A program made the translations under genes and the position numbers. The notes under the pieces were generated by a model. The model was not told where the DNA came from, did no database searches, and worked only from the letters and a program-made list of their open reading frames with translations. Positions 8,200 to 16,699 of a DNA stretch of 64,000 nt are shown piece after piece (the first letter of the stretch is position 1; each line of letters opens with the position of its first letter). This DNA comes from Bradyrhizobium sp. RP6 (lineage in GTDB: Bacteria > Pseudomonadota > Alphaproteobacteria > Rhizobiales > Xanthobacteraceae): NCBI RefSeq assembly GCF_003837805.1, contig NZ_RQIT01000001.1, positions 62,001 to 126,000 on the forward strand, read 5' to 3'.

Positions 8200-8754
8200 T
8201 CACTTCGGCGTAAGCAACGCCGTCTCATCGGATGACGGGATGCTCCATCGTTCCCAGTTTTCGGCGGCGGCCTTCAGCTTGCTGATCCCCTTGTGGAGGA
8301 AGGCATGCCAACGCGGGGTCTCCACTTCATCCAGTGGCAAGGTTTGGCCGTCGACGTTCAAGCTGAACCGTGGTCTGCCGTACAAGCCGAGGCCATCATT
8401 GGGCAGGCGAAGCTCTTGGATGATACGAACGCTGTTCGCGACCGGCGCTTCTCCCGCATCCACGAGAAGGACAGGCTTTTCTTTTTCATTTGGCTGGAGA
8501 GCGATGCAGGCAAAGGCCCAAGCATCCCACGTCCCTGCGTGCCTGGCGGCTTCGGCTCTCGCCAGTTCTGTCAAACCCACATCGGGATAAGACCCGAAGC
8601 GAAGCTGGTTAATTTTCGTGCCGTTCCAGAAGGACGTCTTGGCGAGATGGAGCGTGGGCACATACTGCGGCACCGACAGGAGCAACGCCATGTCGGCAAG
8701 CGCAAGGCCGCACAATGTGAGTACGTTTTCCGGTTTCGCGAAGATGTTCTTCAT
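8200..8754 (-). CDS. Hypothetical protein with N-terminal membrane segment
   Basis: A 184-residue protein. A hydrophobic N-terminal helix (LTLCGLALADMALLLSV, about residues 12-28) looks like an uncleaved anchor or signal peptide. The rest is soluble, with a Trp-rich middle (GTWDAWAFACIAL) and an amphipathic tail. ATG 8754 (MKNIFAKPEN) is chosen by sequence; the ribosome site GAAAGA is weak, and a start at 8802 is possible. It stands alone between repeat copies. I do not recognise the family. Confidence 0.55.
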   Translation of the reverse strand: MKNIFAKPENVLTLCGLALADMALLLSVPQYVPTLHLAKTSFWNGTKINQLRFGSYPDVGLTELARAEAARHAGTWDAWAFACIALQPNEKEKPVLLVDAGEAPVANSVRIIQELRLPNDGLGLYGRPRFSLNVDGQTLPLDEVETPRWHAFLHKGISKLKAAAENWERWSIPSSDETALLTPK

Positions 8755-8842
8755 GTTCTTTCGAATCCCGCAGGAGATGTGGTACCCTAGCGGAACCACC
8801 ATTTACAATTTCTTCACAGCGGGATGACCAAAATGTCCGCCA

Positions 8843-8949
8843 TGGGTCAAAGGCTGCGCTCGGCAGCTCCATGACGCTATTCCGCTCAGCTTTCGGAAGC
8901 GGACAGTGCGAGGCCGCGAGCGGAGGCCAGCAATGGCCAGAAGCAGACG
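8843..8949 (+). repeat. Dispersed intergenic repeat, better-preserved copy 2
   Basis: The block order is the same as in copy 1 at 5102: TGGGTCAAAGGCTGC, CTCGGCAGCTCC, an inverted repeat CCGCTCAGCTTTCGGAAGCGG-type segment, CAGTGCGAGGC, then GGCCAGAAGCAGACG. The two copies align almost base for base over about 75 bases, with a short insertion here after GCGAGGC. It sits in the 359-bp gap 8755-9113, which holds no gene. Confidence 0.6.
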
Positions 8950-9113
8950 CCAGCAAACCGCGCAGCCCTTGCAACTCGATTTGCACAAGTCTCGCCAACT
9001 CTCGCGCACGCGTCAGGCCGGCTCGGCAGCAGCCCGAACTGAAACGCGGGAATTGGCGCTATCACCCCGCTCTGGGTTGATCTGCAAGCGAGTTCAGTTG
9101 CCAATAAAGGAGT

Positions 9114-9590
9114 TCAATGTTCGAGCGGCTGCCAGCCAGCGTGGTCGAAATATTCGCCGTATTTGGCGAGCGCCTGCACGATTTTCACAGCACCTTGATT
9201 GCGGCCGGTCCCAGCCTTCATGGCGGCACTGCCGTCGATGATCTGCTCGAGGACGACGTGGAGTTGCTGGTCGGCTCGCTCGGACAGCGTGCAGTTTCCG
9301 ACCACATAATCGACCTGCGCCTCGACACGCCCCGCCAGTGCTTCATATTGCGCAGGCGTGAATGAGTCGTTGTGAATGGGGGGCAGCGACTCCGCCATGG
9401 CCAGGCGGATTTCGCTCATGCCGCGCCGCAGGATGTCATCTGTCTGCCATTTATTGCCCTGGTCTAGCTGGAGCTGAATTGCGACAGCCGCTCCTGCATG
9501 GGCCTGCGGCTCAGCAGCAAGGGTAGGCAGACCTCCGCCAAATCCAAGCACGACGACTGTGAGAAGGAGCGACTTGGACAGAAGATTCAT
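9114..9590 (-). CDS. Secreted hypothetical protein, DnrO-like periplasmic family
   Basis: A 158-residue exported protein. Residues 1-26 form a signal peptide with an AxA-type end (LPTLAAEPQ). The mature part is helical, with an LDQGNKWQTDDILRRGM segment, a SFTPAQYEALAGRVEAQV helix, a single Cys in NCTLSERADQQLH and a closing ALAKYGEYFDHAGWQP. This layout resembles small periplasmic proteins of proteobacteria, some found beside metal-resistance genes. That resemblance is from memory. No metal gene is adjacent here. Confidence 0.7.
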   Translation of the reverse strand: MNLLSKSLLLTVVVLGFGGGLPTLAAEPQAHAGAAVAIQLQLDQGNKWQTDDILRRGMSEIRLAMAESLPPIHNDSFTPAQYEALAGRVEAQVDYVVGNCTLSERADQQLHVVLEQIIDGSAAMKAGTGRNQGAVKIVQALAKYGEYFDHAGWQPLEH

Positions 9591-10015
9591 GGACGTTTCT
9601 CCGATCTGATCTCATTTCTTGCCAGATAGGAGCACGGGGATGATCAGGAGTTTGCGTTGAAGCAACGTTCTGCGTGAATGGACTGCGGCCCCATGACGCA
9701 GAAAAGCGCTTTGCGGCTCATTGAGCCTCTCGCGGCTTCTGCTCTGGGTCACAAGCGGCGGTCGAAGCGAGCGCGGCCTCGCGTCCGCTGTACCGACGAT
9801 GGGCGACATCACAACAGGATCGGCGTGGTTCGGCTAAGGGCCATTTCCGGACCTGCGGGACGAAGGCGTAGTCCTGCCCAACTGAAATGATGGCATAGCA
9901 CCGGATCGGCTCCCCGTTGCTGATTACTGTTCGTTGGTGTCTGATGGGCGACCGCAACGCCGGATGCGGCGCCAGCGGACAAGCATATTGAAAATCATAT
10001 GATTGGGAGCGTCCG
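9591..10015. other. 425-bp gap, repeat-like segment, no gene seen
   Basis: Around 9686-9770 there is GGCCCCATGACGCAGAAAAGCG and CTGGGTCACAAGCGGCGGTCG, another diverged echo of the dispersed repeat. Nothing else in the gap looks coding. Confidence 0.4.
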
Positions 10016-10333
10016 ATGAAGTACATGATTGAATACAAGGTTCGTCACGGGCAACATTACGAGCAGAATTTCGGAGCAGCCGAGGCTCTCCTCACAGCAT
10101 TCGGTAAATGGAAACCAGAGGACGGACTGACAATCCAAGCCTTCGTCTCTAACTTGATGGGAGACGGCGGATACGTGTTGGTTGAGACGAACGATCCAAC
10201 AGTCATCGTCTCTTTCGTTTCTAAGTTTTCCTACTGGAATGATGCCGAGGTAATTCCTGTCATTGATGTGAGGGAAGCTGCTGCCACAGGCGCAGGTTCT
10301 CTGGAGTGGGCGCGAAACGCGTCGAAAAATTGA
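10016..10333 (+). CDS. DUF3303-like protein
   Basis: A 105-residue cytoplasmic protein. MKYMIEYKVRHGQ is the first strand, followed by an AEALLTAFGKWKP helix and a GDGGYVLVETNDPTVIVSFV strand-helix unit, then YWNDAEVIPVIDVREA. This ferredoxin-like fold pattern matches the DUF3303 family. ATG 10016 follows a GGGAGCG site. Function is not known for the family. A hairpin starts 12 bases past the stop and is shared with the opposite strand. Confidence 0.75.
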   Translation: MKYMIEYKVRHGQHYEQNFGAAEALLTAFGKWKPEDGLTIQAFVSNLMGDGGYVLVETNDPTVIVSFVSKFSYWNDAEVIPVIDVREAAATGAGSLEWARNASKN

Positions 10334-10339
10334 GCCCAT

Positions 10340-10379
10340 AAAAAAGCCGGGGGGAGCATTCCTGGAGCATCCTCCCGGC
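10340..10379 (-). terminator. Intrinsic terminator of the SRAP operon
   Basis: Bases 10346-10355 pair with 10370-10379 (GCCGGGGGGA with TCCTCCCGGC, one G-T pair) around a 14-base loop. On the minus strand the hairpin is followed directly by six T (10345-10340). It lies about 105 bases after the last gene of the minus-strand SRAP operon and probably also ends transcription of the DUF3303 gene from the other side. Confidence 0.7.
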
Positions 10380-10484
10380 AGCCAAAAGTCCGCAGCGGGT
10401 CACAAGCCGCAGACCACGCTCAAGGTGGGCGACTTCCGCCTTACGTTGGGGAGCCGGCATTATGAGTGCACGCCGTTGGCTGCA

Positions 10485-10682
10485 TCAGTGCAGCTTGGTC
10501 TTCTCGTCGACCTCGACAATGAAGCCCGGCGGCGTGCGAGGCGTCTCCCCGGAGTCTGGAACGTTGCATCGGGGGCAAGGAGCGCCGGCACCACCCCAGG
10601 TGCACGCGTGCGGCCCTTCCCAAGGGCGGTCGCGATGGTTCTCGCAAACCCAGCCGCTGTCTTCGCAGTTCATGCAATTCAT
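10485..10682 (-). CDS. Small Cys-rich zinc-ribbon-like protein
   Basis: A 65-residue protein with CxxC and CxxxxxC pairs: MNCMNCEDSGWVCENH at the start and GAPCPRCN further on, which likely bind zinc. ATG 10682 is chosen because GGAGG lies 8 bases upstream; the longer frame to 10739 has no better site. Proteins starting MNCxNCEDxGWVCE are familiar from Bradyrhizobium as hypotheticals. It is the last gene before the terminator at 10340-10379, 81 bases downstream of the 89-residue gene, and so is probably in the SRAP operon. Confidence 0.75.
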   Translation of the reverse strand: MNCMNCEDSGWVCENHRDRPWEGPHACTWGGAGAPCPRCNVPDSGETPRTPPGFIVEVDEKTKLH

Positions 10683-10763
10683 GGAGCATTCCTCCATTCG
10701 GAGAGTTGGGCGCCGGCTAGTCAGGAGGGACCAAGGCAAAAGCCGCGGCCTGTCGCGTGGTTC

Positions 10764-11033
10764 CTATCGATTGGCTAGTAGATCCTTGCCTGGGGGCAGC
10801 AGCTTCACATAAGTGCCGCTCTCGTGGAGCATCAGCCAGCCTTTCTCCACCGCACAGGCCAGGCCCGCGCCGAACTCACTGCCACTGCCCCTTAGGGTAT
10901 AAAGAAACGGTGCGTTGATCTTCTCGACGTGAATGCGGCCGTCTTGGGTCGGTTCGATGCTCGCCGCGAGCTGGACGAGCTGCCGCGCCGCGGCTTCCGG
11001 GTCGGCGCAGGGGCGACCTTCGACGTGTTTCAT
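10764..11033 (-). CDS. Small protein overlapping the SRAP gene
   Basis: An 89-residue protein whose ATG (11033) overlaps the SRAP stop by four bases (ATGA), implying coupled translation. The sequence [19 protein letters not shown], then [19 protein letters not shown] and [26 protein letters not shown] segments, suggests a small winged-helix-like alpha/beta protein with no signal or metal motif. Function unknown; the coupling suggests it works with the SRAP protein. Confidence 0.7.
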   Translation of the reverse strand: MKHVEGRPCADPEAAARQLVQLAASIEPTQDGRIHVEKINAPFLYTLRGSGSEFGAGLACAVEKGWLMLHESGTYVKLLPPGKDLLANR

Positions 11034-11692
11034 ACGACTGGATCTTCCTTCAAGTCGCCGCGGGCGACGATCTTAAGGGCGTCGTCGGGAAGGGGCCGCT
11101 GAAGAGCCTTGGCTTCATCCCAAGGAGCGCGCATCCAGACATCGCGCTCCTCATCAGTGGTCAGAATTACCGGCATGGCCTTGGGATGGATCGGCTCGAC
11201 AACTGCATTTGGCGTCGTAGTGAGGAATCCGTAGACCTGATGCGGCCCTGGGATCGGCTTCGACTTCGTGCCGCGGTCACCGTTGAACGTCGTCCAAATG
11301 CCCGCGAAGGAAAACAGGGGCCGCTCGTCAGCCAGAGCAAACCACACCACGTCTTTCTTCCCGGTCGCAGGATTCGGCTCCGGAGCGTATTCCGAGAAGC
11401 TGTTCGCCGGCACCAGGCAGCGGTTCTCCGGCTTCAGCCATGCGCGCCAGTGCGGCGAACTGGTATTTCGCACATTGGTCACCGGAGGCCCGCCGACCCG
11501 CGGCGGCGGTGGCATGCCCCAGCGCATCATAATCAACTCGCGTTGACCATTGGCGGCGTTGCGCACGACCGGTGCCGGGTAGTCAGGAAAGACAGACGGC
11601 ATCGCCGCTAAATTGCCGACGTACTGGTTCACGACACGGAACAGCGCCAGGATGGCGGCTTGGTTGGTAGTGATCGAATAAAGATTGCACAT
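11030..11692 (-). CDS. SRAP-domain protein (SOS response-associated peptidase, YedK/HMCES family)
   Basis: A 220-residue single-domain protein. SRAP proteins bind abasic sites in single-stranded DNA, form a covalent thiazolidine link through Cys2 and protect the site from strand breakage. The catalytic set is visible: Cys2 directly after the start Met (MCNLYSIT), Asn73 in VTNVRNT, Glu101 in SFSEYAP and His169 in IHPKAMPVI. Length is normal for the family. It leads a small minus-strand operon with the overlapping 89-residue gene and the Cys-rich 65-residue gene, ending at a terminator. A LexA-type operator was not recognised upstream. Confidence 0.92.
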   Translation of the reverse strand: MCNLYSITTNQAAILALFRVVNQYVGNLAAMPSVFPDYPAPVVRNAANGQRELIMMRWGMPPPPRVGGPPVTNVRNTSSPHWRAWLKPENRCLVPANSFSEYAPEPNPATGKKDVVWFALADERPLFSFAGIWTTFNGDRGTKSKPIPGPHQVYGFLTTTPNAVVEPIHPKAMPVILTTDEERDVWMRAPWDEAKALQRPLPDDALKIVARGDLKEDPVV

Positions 11693-11733
11693 AACACCCG
11701 ACTAACCTGATTCTCCGCAGAACCTAACGCTCT

Positions 11734-12093
11734 TCAGTTGGATGAACCCAATTGTAAGGTGTGGTCTGCCGCGTCTCGGGTTAGCTTAATCATGCGGGCG
11801 GGCGGCGCATATCGCGGTGTGCGGCACGATCGGCACTTCAGGGAAGCTTCCAGCTTCCAGAGCGGCGGATCGCGTCGAGTGGCAGGCTCGCGCGTGTCTT
11901 GCAGCGGGCGCACTCGACCTCCAGCCAGCCAAGCACCGCCGTTCAAGCACTGGCCGATTGTCGGGGAGGGTTGGCCGCGGCCGCCATATCCCTCCATTCG
12001 GACGGACCAAGCTTCCGCCTCCGCCCGATCGGCCTCGCGGATGGCCTGCTGAGCGCGCTCACGGGCTCCCTGAGCGTGGATCTTCGCGCCCAT
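11734..12093 (-). pseudogene. Zinc-ribbon-like hypothetical with two compensating frameshifts
   Basis: The ends of this 119-residue frame look like a conserved rhizobial protein (MGAKIHAQGARERAQQAIRE; WKLEASLKCRSC). The middle is arginine-rich nonsense. Read in the +1 frame the middle gives a sensible WLEVECARCKTRASLPLDAI, which would supply the first CxxC of a two-CxxC zinc ribbon. An extra G near 11926 throws the frame and a deletion near 11870 restores it. As written, the protein lacks the first Cys pair. The cause may be decay or a sequencing error. It is 41 bases from the SRAP gene on the same strand. Confidence 0.6.
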
Positions 12094-12356
12094 GATCCGG
12101 CCGCCCCAGATGACCTCTCGCGATGATAGATTCCGCGGAGAGGCCCAAGAGGCAAGCCGCTAGATTTTGCGCGACGCAGCCGAGGCCGCACACCTCAACT
12201 CGGTCAAGCGCGACACTGAGCCTATCCGCTACAACTATCGTACGGGATGTCGGCTGGTTCGCGCTGCGGTCCTACCATATTTGATCGGTGCGGCATGTTG
12301 ATTTCGCTCTGCGGTTGCGATTGTATGCGAGCGATATTCTGGCTGGGGGAATCTTA

Positions 12357-12659
12357 ATGCGCGTTATGGCCATCTTGGCGCTTGGCTTGTCGTTGGGGGG
12401 ATGCCTCACTAACGAGCAACTCATTGCGGAACGCAATGCCAAAGACGATCAGAAGTGTCAGGGCTACGGGGCTCGGCCGGGCACTGATGCCTACGTAAAC
12501 TGTCGCGCTCAATTGGATAGCGCGCGTACGACGGCAATGGCCATTGACAGTGCGACTCCGGCTCGAACGAACGTAGTTGTGCAGTCCTCTGATCTCCCGA
12601 CACCTATGCCCTCCACAGTTCCCGGGCAACGCTGCACGTCAAGGGGGCCATTTTGCTGA
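12357..12659 (+). CDS. Small lipoprotein
   Basis: A 100-residue lipoprotein with the lipobox LGGC (Cys16 as lipidation site) after MRVMAILALGLSLGG. The mature part contains NAKDDQKCQGYGARPGTDAY and a conserved-looking NCRAQLD segment, a pattern seen in several rhizobial lipoproteins. ATG 12357 has GGGGGA 6 bases upstream, whereas the upstream frame from 12288 has no signal. Ser/Thr/Pro-rich near the end. Role unknown; presumably anchored to the outer membrane. Confidence 0.8.
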   Translation: MRVMAILALGLSLGGCLTNEQLIAERNAKDDQKCQGYGARPGTDAYVNCRAQLDSARTTAMAIDSATPARTNVVVQSSDLPTPMPSTVPGQRCTSRGPFC

Positions 12660-12811
12660 GCAGCAAAGACCATGGCGGTTCGGTCTCGCTTGAGCCGAAA
12701 ATTACCAGGTCGAACTTCAATTGAATTTTGAAATGCCGAAATTTCGCTTGCTCCGTCGGGCAAAACAGGAGTTTATAGGGCGCTGGCTCCAGTCAAGATA
12801 GGACCAGCGCA

Positions 12812-13030
12812 ATGGCTGATGAAATCGAAGCTCCGAACGAACTGTCTAAGATCGCCAAGCTCAACGGTGACTTCAGGAGAAACTACGGAACCCTGCTTGG
12901 GGCATTCCTATATCTGAGATCCATCAGTGCCGCGCGCGGGCGTTCTTGGCTGTGGGGTGGCCTGTTTTCCATCGCTTGCTCTGCAGTGCTAGAATGGCTG
13001 ATCAAGCAGGGCTTTCCATTTTTCTGGTGA
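12812..13030 (+). CDS. Small hypothetical protein upstream of recombinase
   Basis: A 72-residue protein with a charged N-terminal half (NELSKIAKLNGDFRRNYGTL) and a hydrophobic C-terminal stretch (WGGLFSIACSAVLEWLIKQG) that may be one membrane span. AGGA precedes the ATG. It ends 36 bases before the serine recombinase on the same strand and may belong to the same mobile unit. Not recognised. Confidence 0.5.
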   Translation: MADEIEAPNELSKIAKLNGDFRRNYGTLLGAFLYLRSISAARGRSWLWGGLFSIACSAVLEWLIKQGFPFFW

Positions 13031-13066
13031 CCACAGCGAGTAGGCGGCTTTGTAGCGGAGGCGCGC

Positions 13067-14647
13067 ATGGCCAATGTCCTCATCGTTCATCCTGGTTCTG
13101 ATCTGTCATCGCCGACAAGTGAGCGAAGGGCCGCGCAATATATCCGGATGTCAACGGACAACCAGCGTTACTCTACGCAAAACCAGGCGGCCGCCATTGC
13201 GGTCTATGCCGCGCAGCACGACCTCGTGATTGTTCGTACCTATGCTGACGAAGGGCGAAGCGGACTTCGTATAGAGCGACGAGACGGACTGATTGAACTG
13301 ATCGACGACGTTCGCAGGGGACGAGCGGATTTCGACCACATTCTCGTTTATGACGTGAGTCGCTGGGGTCGATTTCAGGACATCGACGAGAGCGCCTACT
13401 ACGAGTTCACCTGCCGTCAGGCCGGCATGAAGGTTTGCTACTGTGCAGAGGAGTTCGACAACGACGGCAGCGTTATCGCCAGCATCGTGAAGAACCTGAA
13501 ACGAGTTATGGCGGCCGAATATTCACGAGAACTCTCGATCAAGGTGCATGCCGGCGCATGTCGCGTCGCGAACCTTGGCTTCAAGCAAGGCGGCACCGCA
13601 GGGTATGGCCTGCAACGAGAGTTGATCGATGAAGGCGGGCATTCGAAGGGGGTCTTGTTAAGAGGCCAACGGAAGTATCTGCAGTCGGATCGGGTCGTAA
13701 TCCGACCTGGATCAGAAAACGAGCAGCGCACCGTCGCCCGAATCTTCCGCGAGTTTGTGGTTCATCGCCGGTCTCGAGGGGCCATCATCCGCTGGCTGAA
13801 CAGCGAGCAAATTCCCAATCATAGGGCGGCGCCCTGGTCACATGCCATGCTCCGCCAAGTTTTGAGCAACGAGGCCTATATCGGCAATAGCGTCTACAAT
13901 CGTTGTTCGTGCCGGTTGAAGCAGGCGAGAAAGCAAAATCCGCCGGAGCGATGGATTCGAGCTACAGGTCTTTTTGAGCCCGTCGTTGATAAGAGCATTT
14001 TCCTCAAAGCACAGGAAATGCTGAAGGAGGGACAAGGCAGGTTATCAAATGAGCTGCTATTGAAGAAGTTGCGAGAGAAGCTCTCGGCAAATGGAAAGCT
14101 AAGTGCTTCAATTCTAACTGCTACCGAAGACATGCCGAGTCCTGCGCTGTACGCGCATCGCTTCGGCAGCTTAAGAGAAGCCTTTCGTCGCGTCGGCTAT
14201 GTTGATCCGGAGCGGAGTTACGACTACGCCGACGCGCGACAGCAGTCGGAAGCTGAGTTGCTAAGGCAGGTAGAAACTCTCGTCGCTCAAATCAAAATCC
14301 GTGGCGTCACCGCACATTTCGATTGGCAAACGGCGGTACTTACAGTTGCCGGCAAGCTCGCCCTTTCGGTGCGGATTGCGCGCTACTATGCCGGCAAGAG
14401 CCACGCGCCTTGTTGGTTGGTCCATCGTCGTACGATCGAGCCGGCCGAGCTTATCCTTGCGCTGCGCTTGGACAAAGAGACAAACAGGGAGGTCGTTGAC
14501 TACTTCCTCCTACCGTTGAGCGAAATGGCCAGGCATGTGATCGGTCTCACGGCGACGTCTCGGTCTCGGTTCGCCGTCTATCGCTGCCCTACAATGAATG
14601 ACGTTTTGCGAGCTATCATGGAGAAGGCTGCAGCTTTGCTGGCCTGA
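13067..14647 (+). CDS. Serine recombinase (resolvase/invertase superfamily, large type)
   Basis: A 526-residue site-specific recombinase. The N-terminal catalytic domain shows YIRMST with the nucleophile Ser29, then TYADEGRSGLRIERR and YDVSRWGRFQD; the Arg residues after SG and in the SRWGR motif are the usual active-site arginines. A recombinase domain follows (ARIFREFVVHRRSRGAIIRWL; SHAMLRQVLSNEAYIGN), then a long C-terminal region without a clear Cys-rich zinc ribbon. Such enzymes integrate, excise or invert DNA at short sites. The gene marks a mobile segment. No matching attachment repeats were identified, and it is not the type that normally uses the tRNA site at 20,483. Confidence 0.9.
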   Translation: MANVLIVHPGSDLSSPTSERRAAQYIRMSTDNQRYSTQNQAAAIAVYAAQHDLVIVRTYADEGRSGLRIERRDGLIELIDDVRRGRADFDHILVYDVSRWGRFQDIDESAYYEFTCRQAGMKVCYCAEEFDNDGSVIASIVKNLKRVMAAEYSRELSIKVHAGACRVANLGFKQGGTAGYGLQRELIDEGGHSKGVLLRGQRKYLQSDRVVIRPGSENEQRTVARIFREFVVHRRSRGAIIRWLNSEQIPNHRAAPWSHAMLRQVLSNEAYIGNSVYNRCSCRLKQARKQNPPERWIRATGLFEPVVDKSIFLKAQEMLKEGQGRLSNELLLKKLREKLSANGKLSASILTATEDMPSPALYAHRFGSLREAFRRVGYVDPERSYDYADARQQSEAELLRQVETLVAQIKIRGVTAHFDWQTAVLTVAGKLALSVRIARYYAGKSHAPCWLVHRRTIEPAELILALRLDKETNREVVDYFLLPLSEMARHVIGLTATSRSRFAVYRCPTMNDVLRAIMEKAAALLA

Positions 14648-15062
14648 GTTATTGTCTTTCGGACAGCTCCCCGTTGTAGGGCGCACGCTTCTGGAGCCGT
14701 CATCCAGCGAGATCTGAGGCAGAGCACGGCGGCTAGGCAGAGGCCATAAGCCCAAGCACTGCTCGCAGATATGATTTCACGATCGCTATAGATCGGGAAC
14801 AAGTGGCAATCTGGCGCATTCCTTTCTTGCTCCGGTGTACCCCAAGACCCCCCTGAAGCCGGAGCAGACCCAACGGCCTCAGCTGCCGCCCAGCTTAGTC
14901 CGCCCTTAGGTAAGCTGCATGTCAGCGGGCGTTCTCCGGCCCAGAACAACTGAAAGTATAACCAATCCGGCTTTGTTCTTCTCTGCGTGTATCCATAAAC
15001 GGAGCGCCCAGAAGAAGTTCGCCCGATTCGGCAGTTCCCTTGACCGCGGCTCTAGGCGATGG
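14648..15062. other. 415-bp gap, nothing recognised
   Basis: Downstream of the recombinase no coding frame, tRNA or strong hairpin is evident on either strand. Crossover sites of serine recombinases often lie beside the gene, so this gap is one place where such a site could be, but no repeat partner was seen. Confidence 0.4.
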
Positions 15063-15347
15063 CTACCGCTCTTGGCTGCCCGTGATTGCAAGCCGAGGAT
15101 TTCCGCGATCGAAGTCGGGCCGGACGTCGGCGCCTCGACTGCCGCAGCCCTGACATACGAAGCGGGGCTCAATGTCGGACAGCCGCACCTCGTCTGGCCA
15201 CGGGGCGCCGTCCAAGGCGACATGGTGCCCGCAGTGGCAAGAGACCAAGATACCGCTCAGACCCATCGCGCGCATCTCTCCGAACGTGATCTTGAGCGGC
15301 CGGCCGTCGGCGTGCGTGGGGGTGTGGCGTCGGATCGGGCGAGGCAT
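15063..15347 (-). CDS. Zinc-ribbon-like hypothetical protein
   Basis: A 94-residue protein beginning MPRPIRRHTPTHADGRPLKI, with two likely metal-binding pairs (SCHCGHH and FVCQGCGSRGADVRPDF) flanking a DEVRLSDIEPR segment. This order is familiar from Bradyrhizobium hypothetical proteins. ATG 15347 is preferred; an upstream GTG at 15368 is in frame. No signal peptide. Function unknown. Confidence 0.7.
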   Translation of the reverse strand: MPRPIRRHTPTHADGRPLKITFGEMRAMGLSGILVSCHCGHHVALDGAPWPDEVRLSDIEPRFVCQGCGSRGADVRPDFDRGNPRLAITGSQER

Positions 15348-15460
15348 GCCGGCATCGAAGCCCAGCACCGCCGAGAGTCAAATTATCAATCCCTTGGGCC
15401 TCGGAGCTCGCGCGAGCTACTGCGCGTCGTGGGTTTGGAAAAGCACCGAGGGTTCCGGTT

Positions 15461-15634
15461 CTATATGGAGGGGCTAACGGACCCGCAGGGCTCTCGGGTT
15501 ATGAGCACGTGCCCGTGCCGCCAATTTTTGAGCACGTGCCCGTTCCAACATTGATGGTGCTTTTGGGCGAAGCCAATCGAGGCCATGACAATTAAGGCCA
15601 CGACGACACACGCGGCTACGAGGTTATGCGTCAT
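15461..15634 (-). CDS. Small secreted protein with internal GHVL repeat
   Basis: A 57-residue frame starting at ATG 15634 with GGAG seven bases upstream. The N-terminus MTHNLVAACVVVALIVMASI plus GFAQ reads as a signal peptide with cleavage after FAQ. The mature peptide is His/Trp-rich and repeats GHVL in WNGHVLKNWRHGHVLITREP. The DNA behind this is a 15-base direct repeat (TGAGCACGTGCCCGT, at 15502 and 15529, 27 bases apart). It is too short for most gene finders. Function unknown. Confidence 0.5.
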   Translation of the reverse strand: MTHNLVAACVVVALIVMASIGFAQKHHQCWNGHVLKNWRHGHVLITREPCGSVSPSI

Positions 15635-16025
15635 GGTGCCACTCCAGCGGGTAAACTGTGACTGGCTGCTCGGGCGTCATACTAAGCGATGAGCGGCCGA
15701 TCAAAAACACGATGCGTTAGCCAGCCCGGGGATTTTCGTGCGCAAGCGGGGGGGCAAATTCGCCATCCTCGGTCGCTGACGAGGCGCTCTGAAATGCCTA
15801 TTTTAATAGAGTTTGCGGAGGTCAGAACGAACTCCAGGCTAGGGTGGTAGCCCCAGCATGAATGGGGCCTTTGGAGGCGGTAAATCGCTCGCTGGGCGAC
15901 GGCTTACAGGGTCGCTAGTTCGGGGGCCTTGGTCGGGTGACCAGCCGGACCACGCCCAAGCCACGGAGAACGACGCGATCGGCGCCGGGGGGATTAGCCA
16001 TCTCGTCAATTATGAGTGCCAACTC
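15635..16025. other. 391-bp gap, nothing recognised
   Basis: Neither strand shows a convincing gene. The plus-strand frame at 15858 has no ribosome site or family resemblance and overlaps the end of the minus-strand gene at 16026. Confidence 0.4.
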
Positions 16026-16583
16026 TCACGACCTCACTTGCGCCGACTTCGGTTTCGAGAGCATGCCAAAGGCAGAATTGGCCTTGATTACTCCCCAGGC
16101 AAAGCAGACAATCGATCCGGCCGCGGCCAAAATCGCTACGTAGCGAAAGACCTCGCCGAACCAGTTGTGGATCCGTGAAGATCTAGTTGGCCGCACGAAG
16201 GGTTGCTCATACTCACGCTGCTTTCGATTCGATGAGCCAGCAATCATTAGATTTGTGAAATAGGCTCCCGCTGTCGCGATCATTGCCGCAACGAGTCCAC
16301 CGGCAAAACAGATCAGCGGCGCACTGATGATATCCAGTTGCGTCGGCGCCACGAGATCCTTTGAAGCCATCGTTCCGATGAAGGCCAGCATTGCAACCGA
16401 ACTACCGCCGTTTATCAGTATCATGGCTCTAAGGGCTTCTTCTCCCGATTTGACGGCTGCGTCATTTGCGCTCTTACCGAAGACAGTCTCTTGGTCGTGA
16501 GCACGCTCTGCCGCGCGAACTCGCATCTCCAATGCTTCTTTCGAACCCAATATAGGTGCAGGTGTTTGTTGCGGTGCGTCCAT
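16026..16583 (-). CDS. Three-span membrane protein
   Basis: A 185-residue protein. The soluble N-terminus (about 50 residues, with ALEMRVRAAERAHDQETVFG) is followed by three hydrophobic helices: AMILINGGSSVAMLAFIGTM, ISAPLICFAGGLVAAMIATA and FRYVAILAAAGSIVCFAWGV. ATG 16583 has GAGGG a few bases upstream. No catalytic motif is apparent. Membrane proteins of this size and layout occur in phage and plasmid-borne regions of rhizobia. Function unknown. Confidence 0.75.
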   Translation of the reverse strand: MDAPQQTPAPILGSKEALEMRVRAAERAHDQETVFGKSANDAAVKSGEEALRAMILINGGSSVAMLAFIGTMASKDLVAPTQLDIISAPLICFAGGLVAAMIATAGAYFTNLMIAGSSNRKQREYEQPFVRPTRSSRIHNWFGEVFRYVAILAAAGSIVCFAWGVIKANSAFGMLSKPKSAQVRS

Positions 16584-16699
16584 GGTCCCTCAATGTGTCA
16601 GAGATAATGCGCGGAGGTGTGAAAACGACTTCATCTCGGGACCTGTCCGTGGGAGCGCCGACTCGGACGCTGCCTTTCAACATTGCGACTGCGCTCTCC

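Noticed and set aside
15502..15543. Direct repeats suggestive of a CRISPR or iteron array
   Set aside because: There are only two 15-base units with a 12-base spacer, inside a small coding frame. No further units, leader or cas genes are present anywhere in the window.
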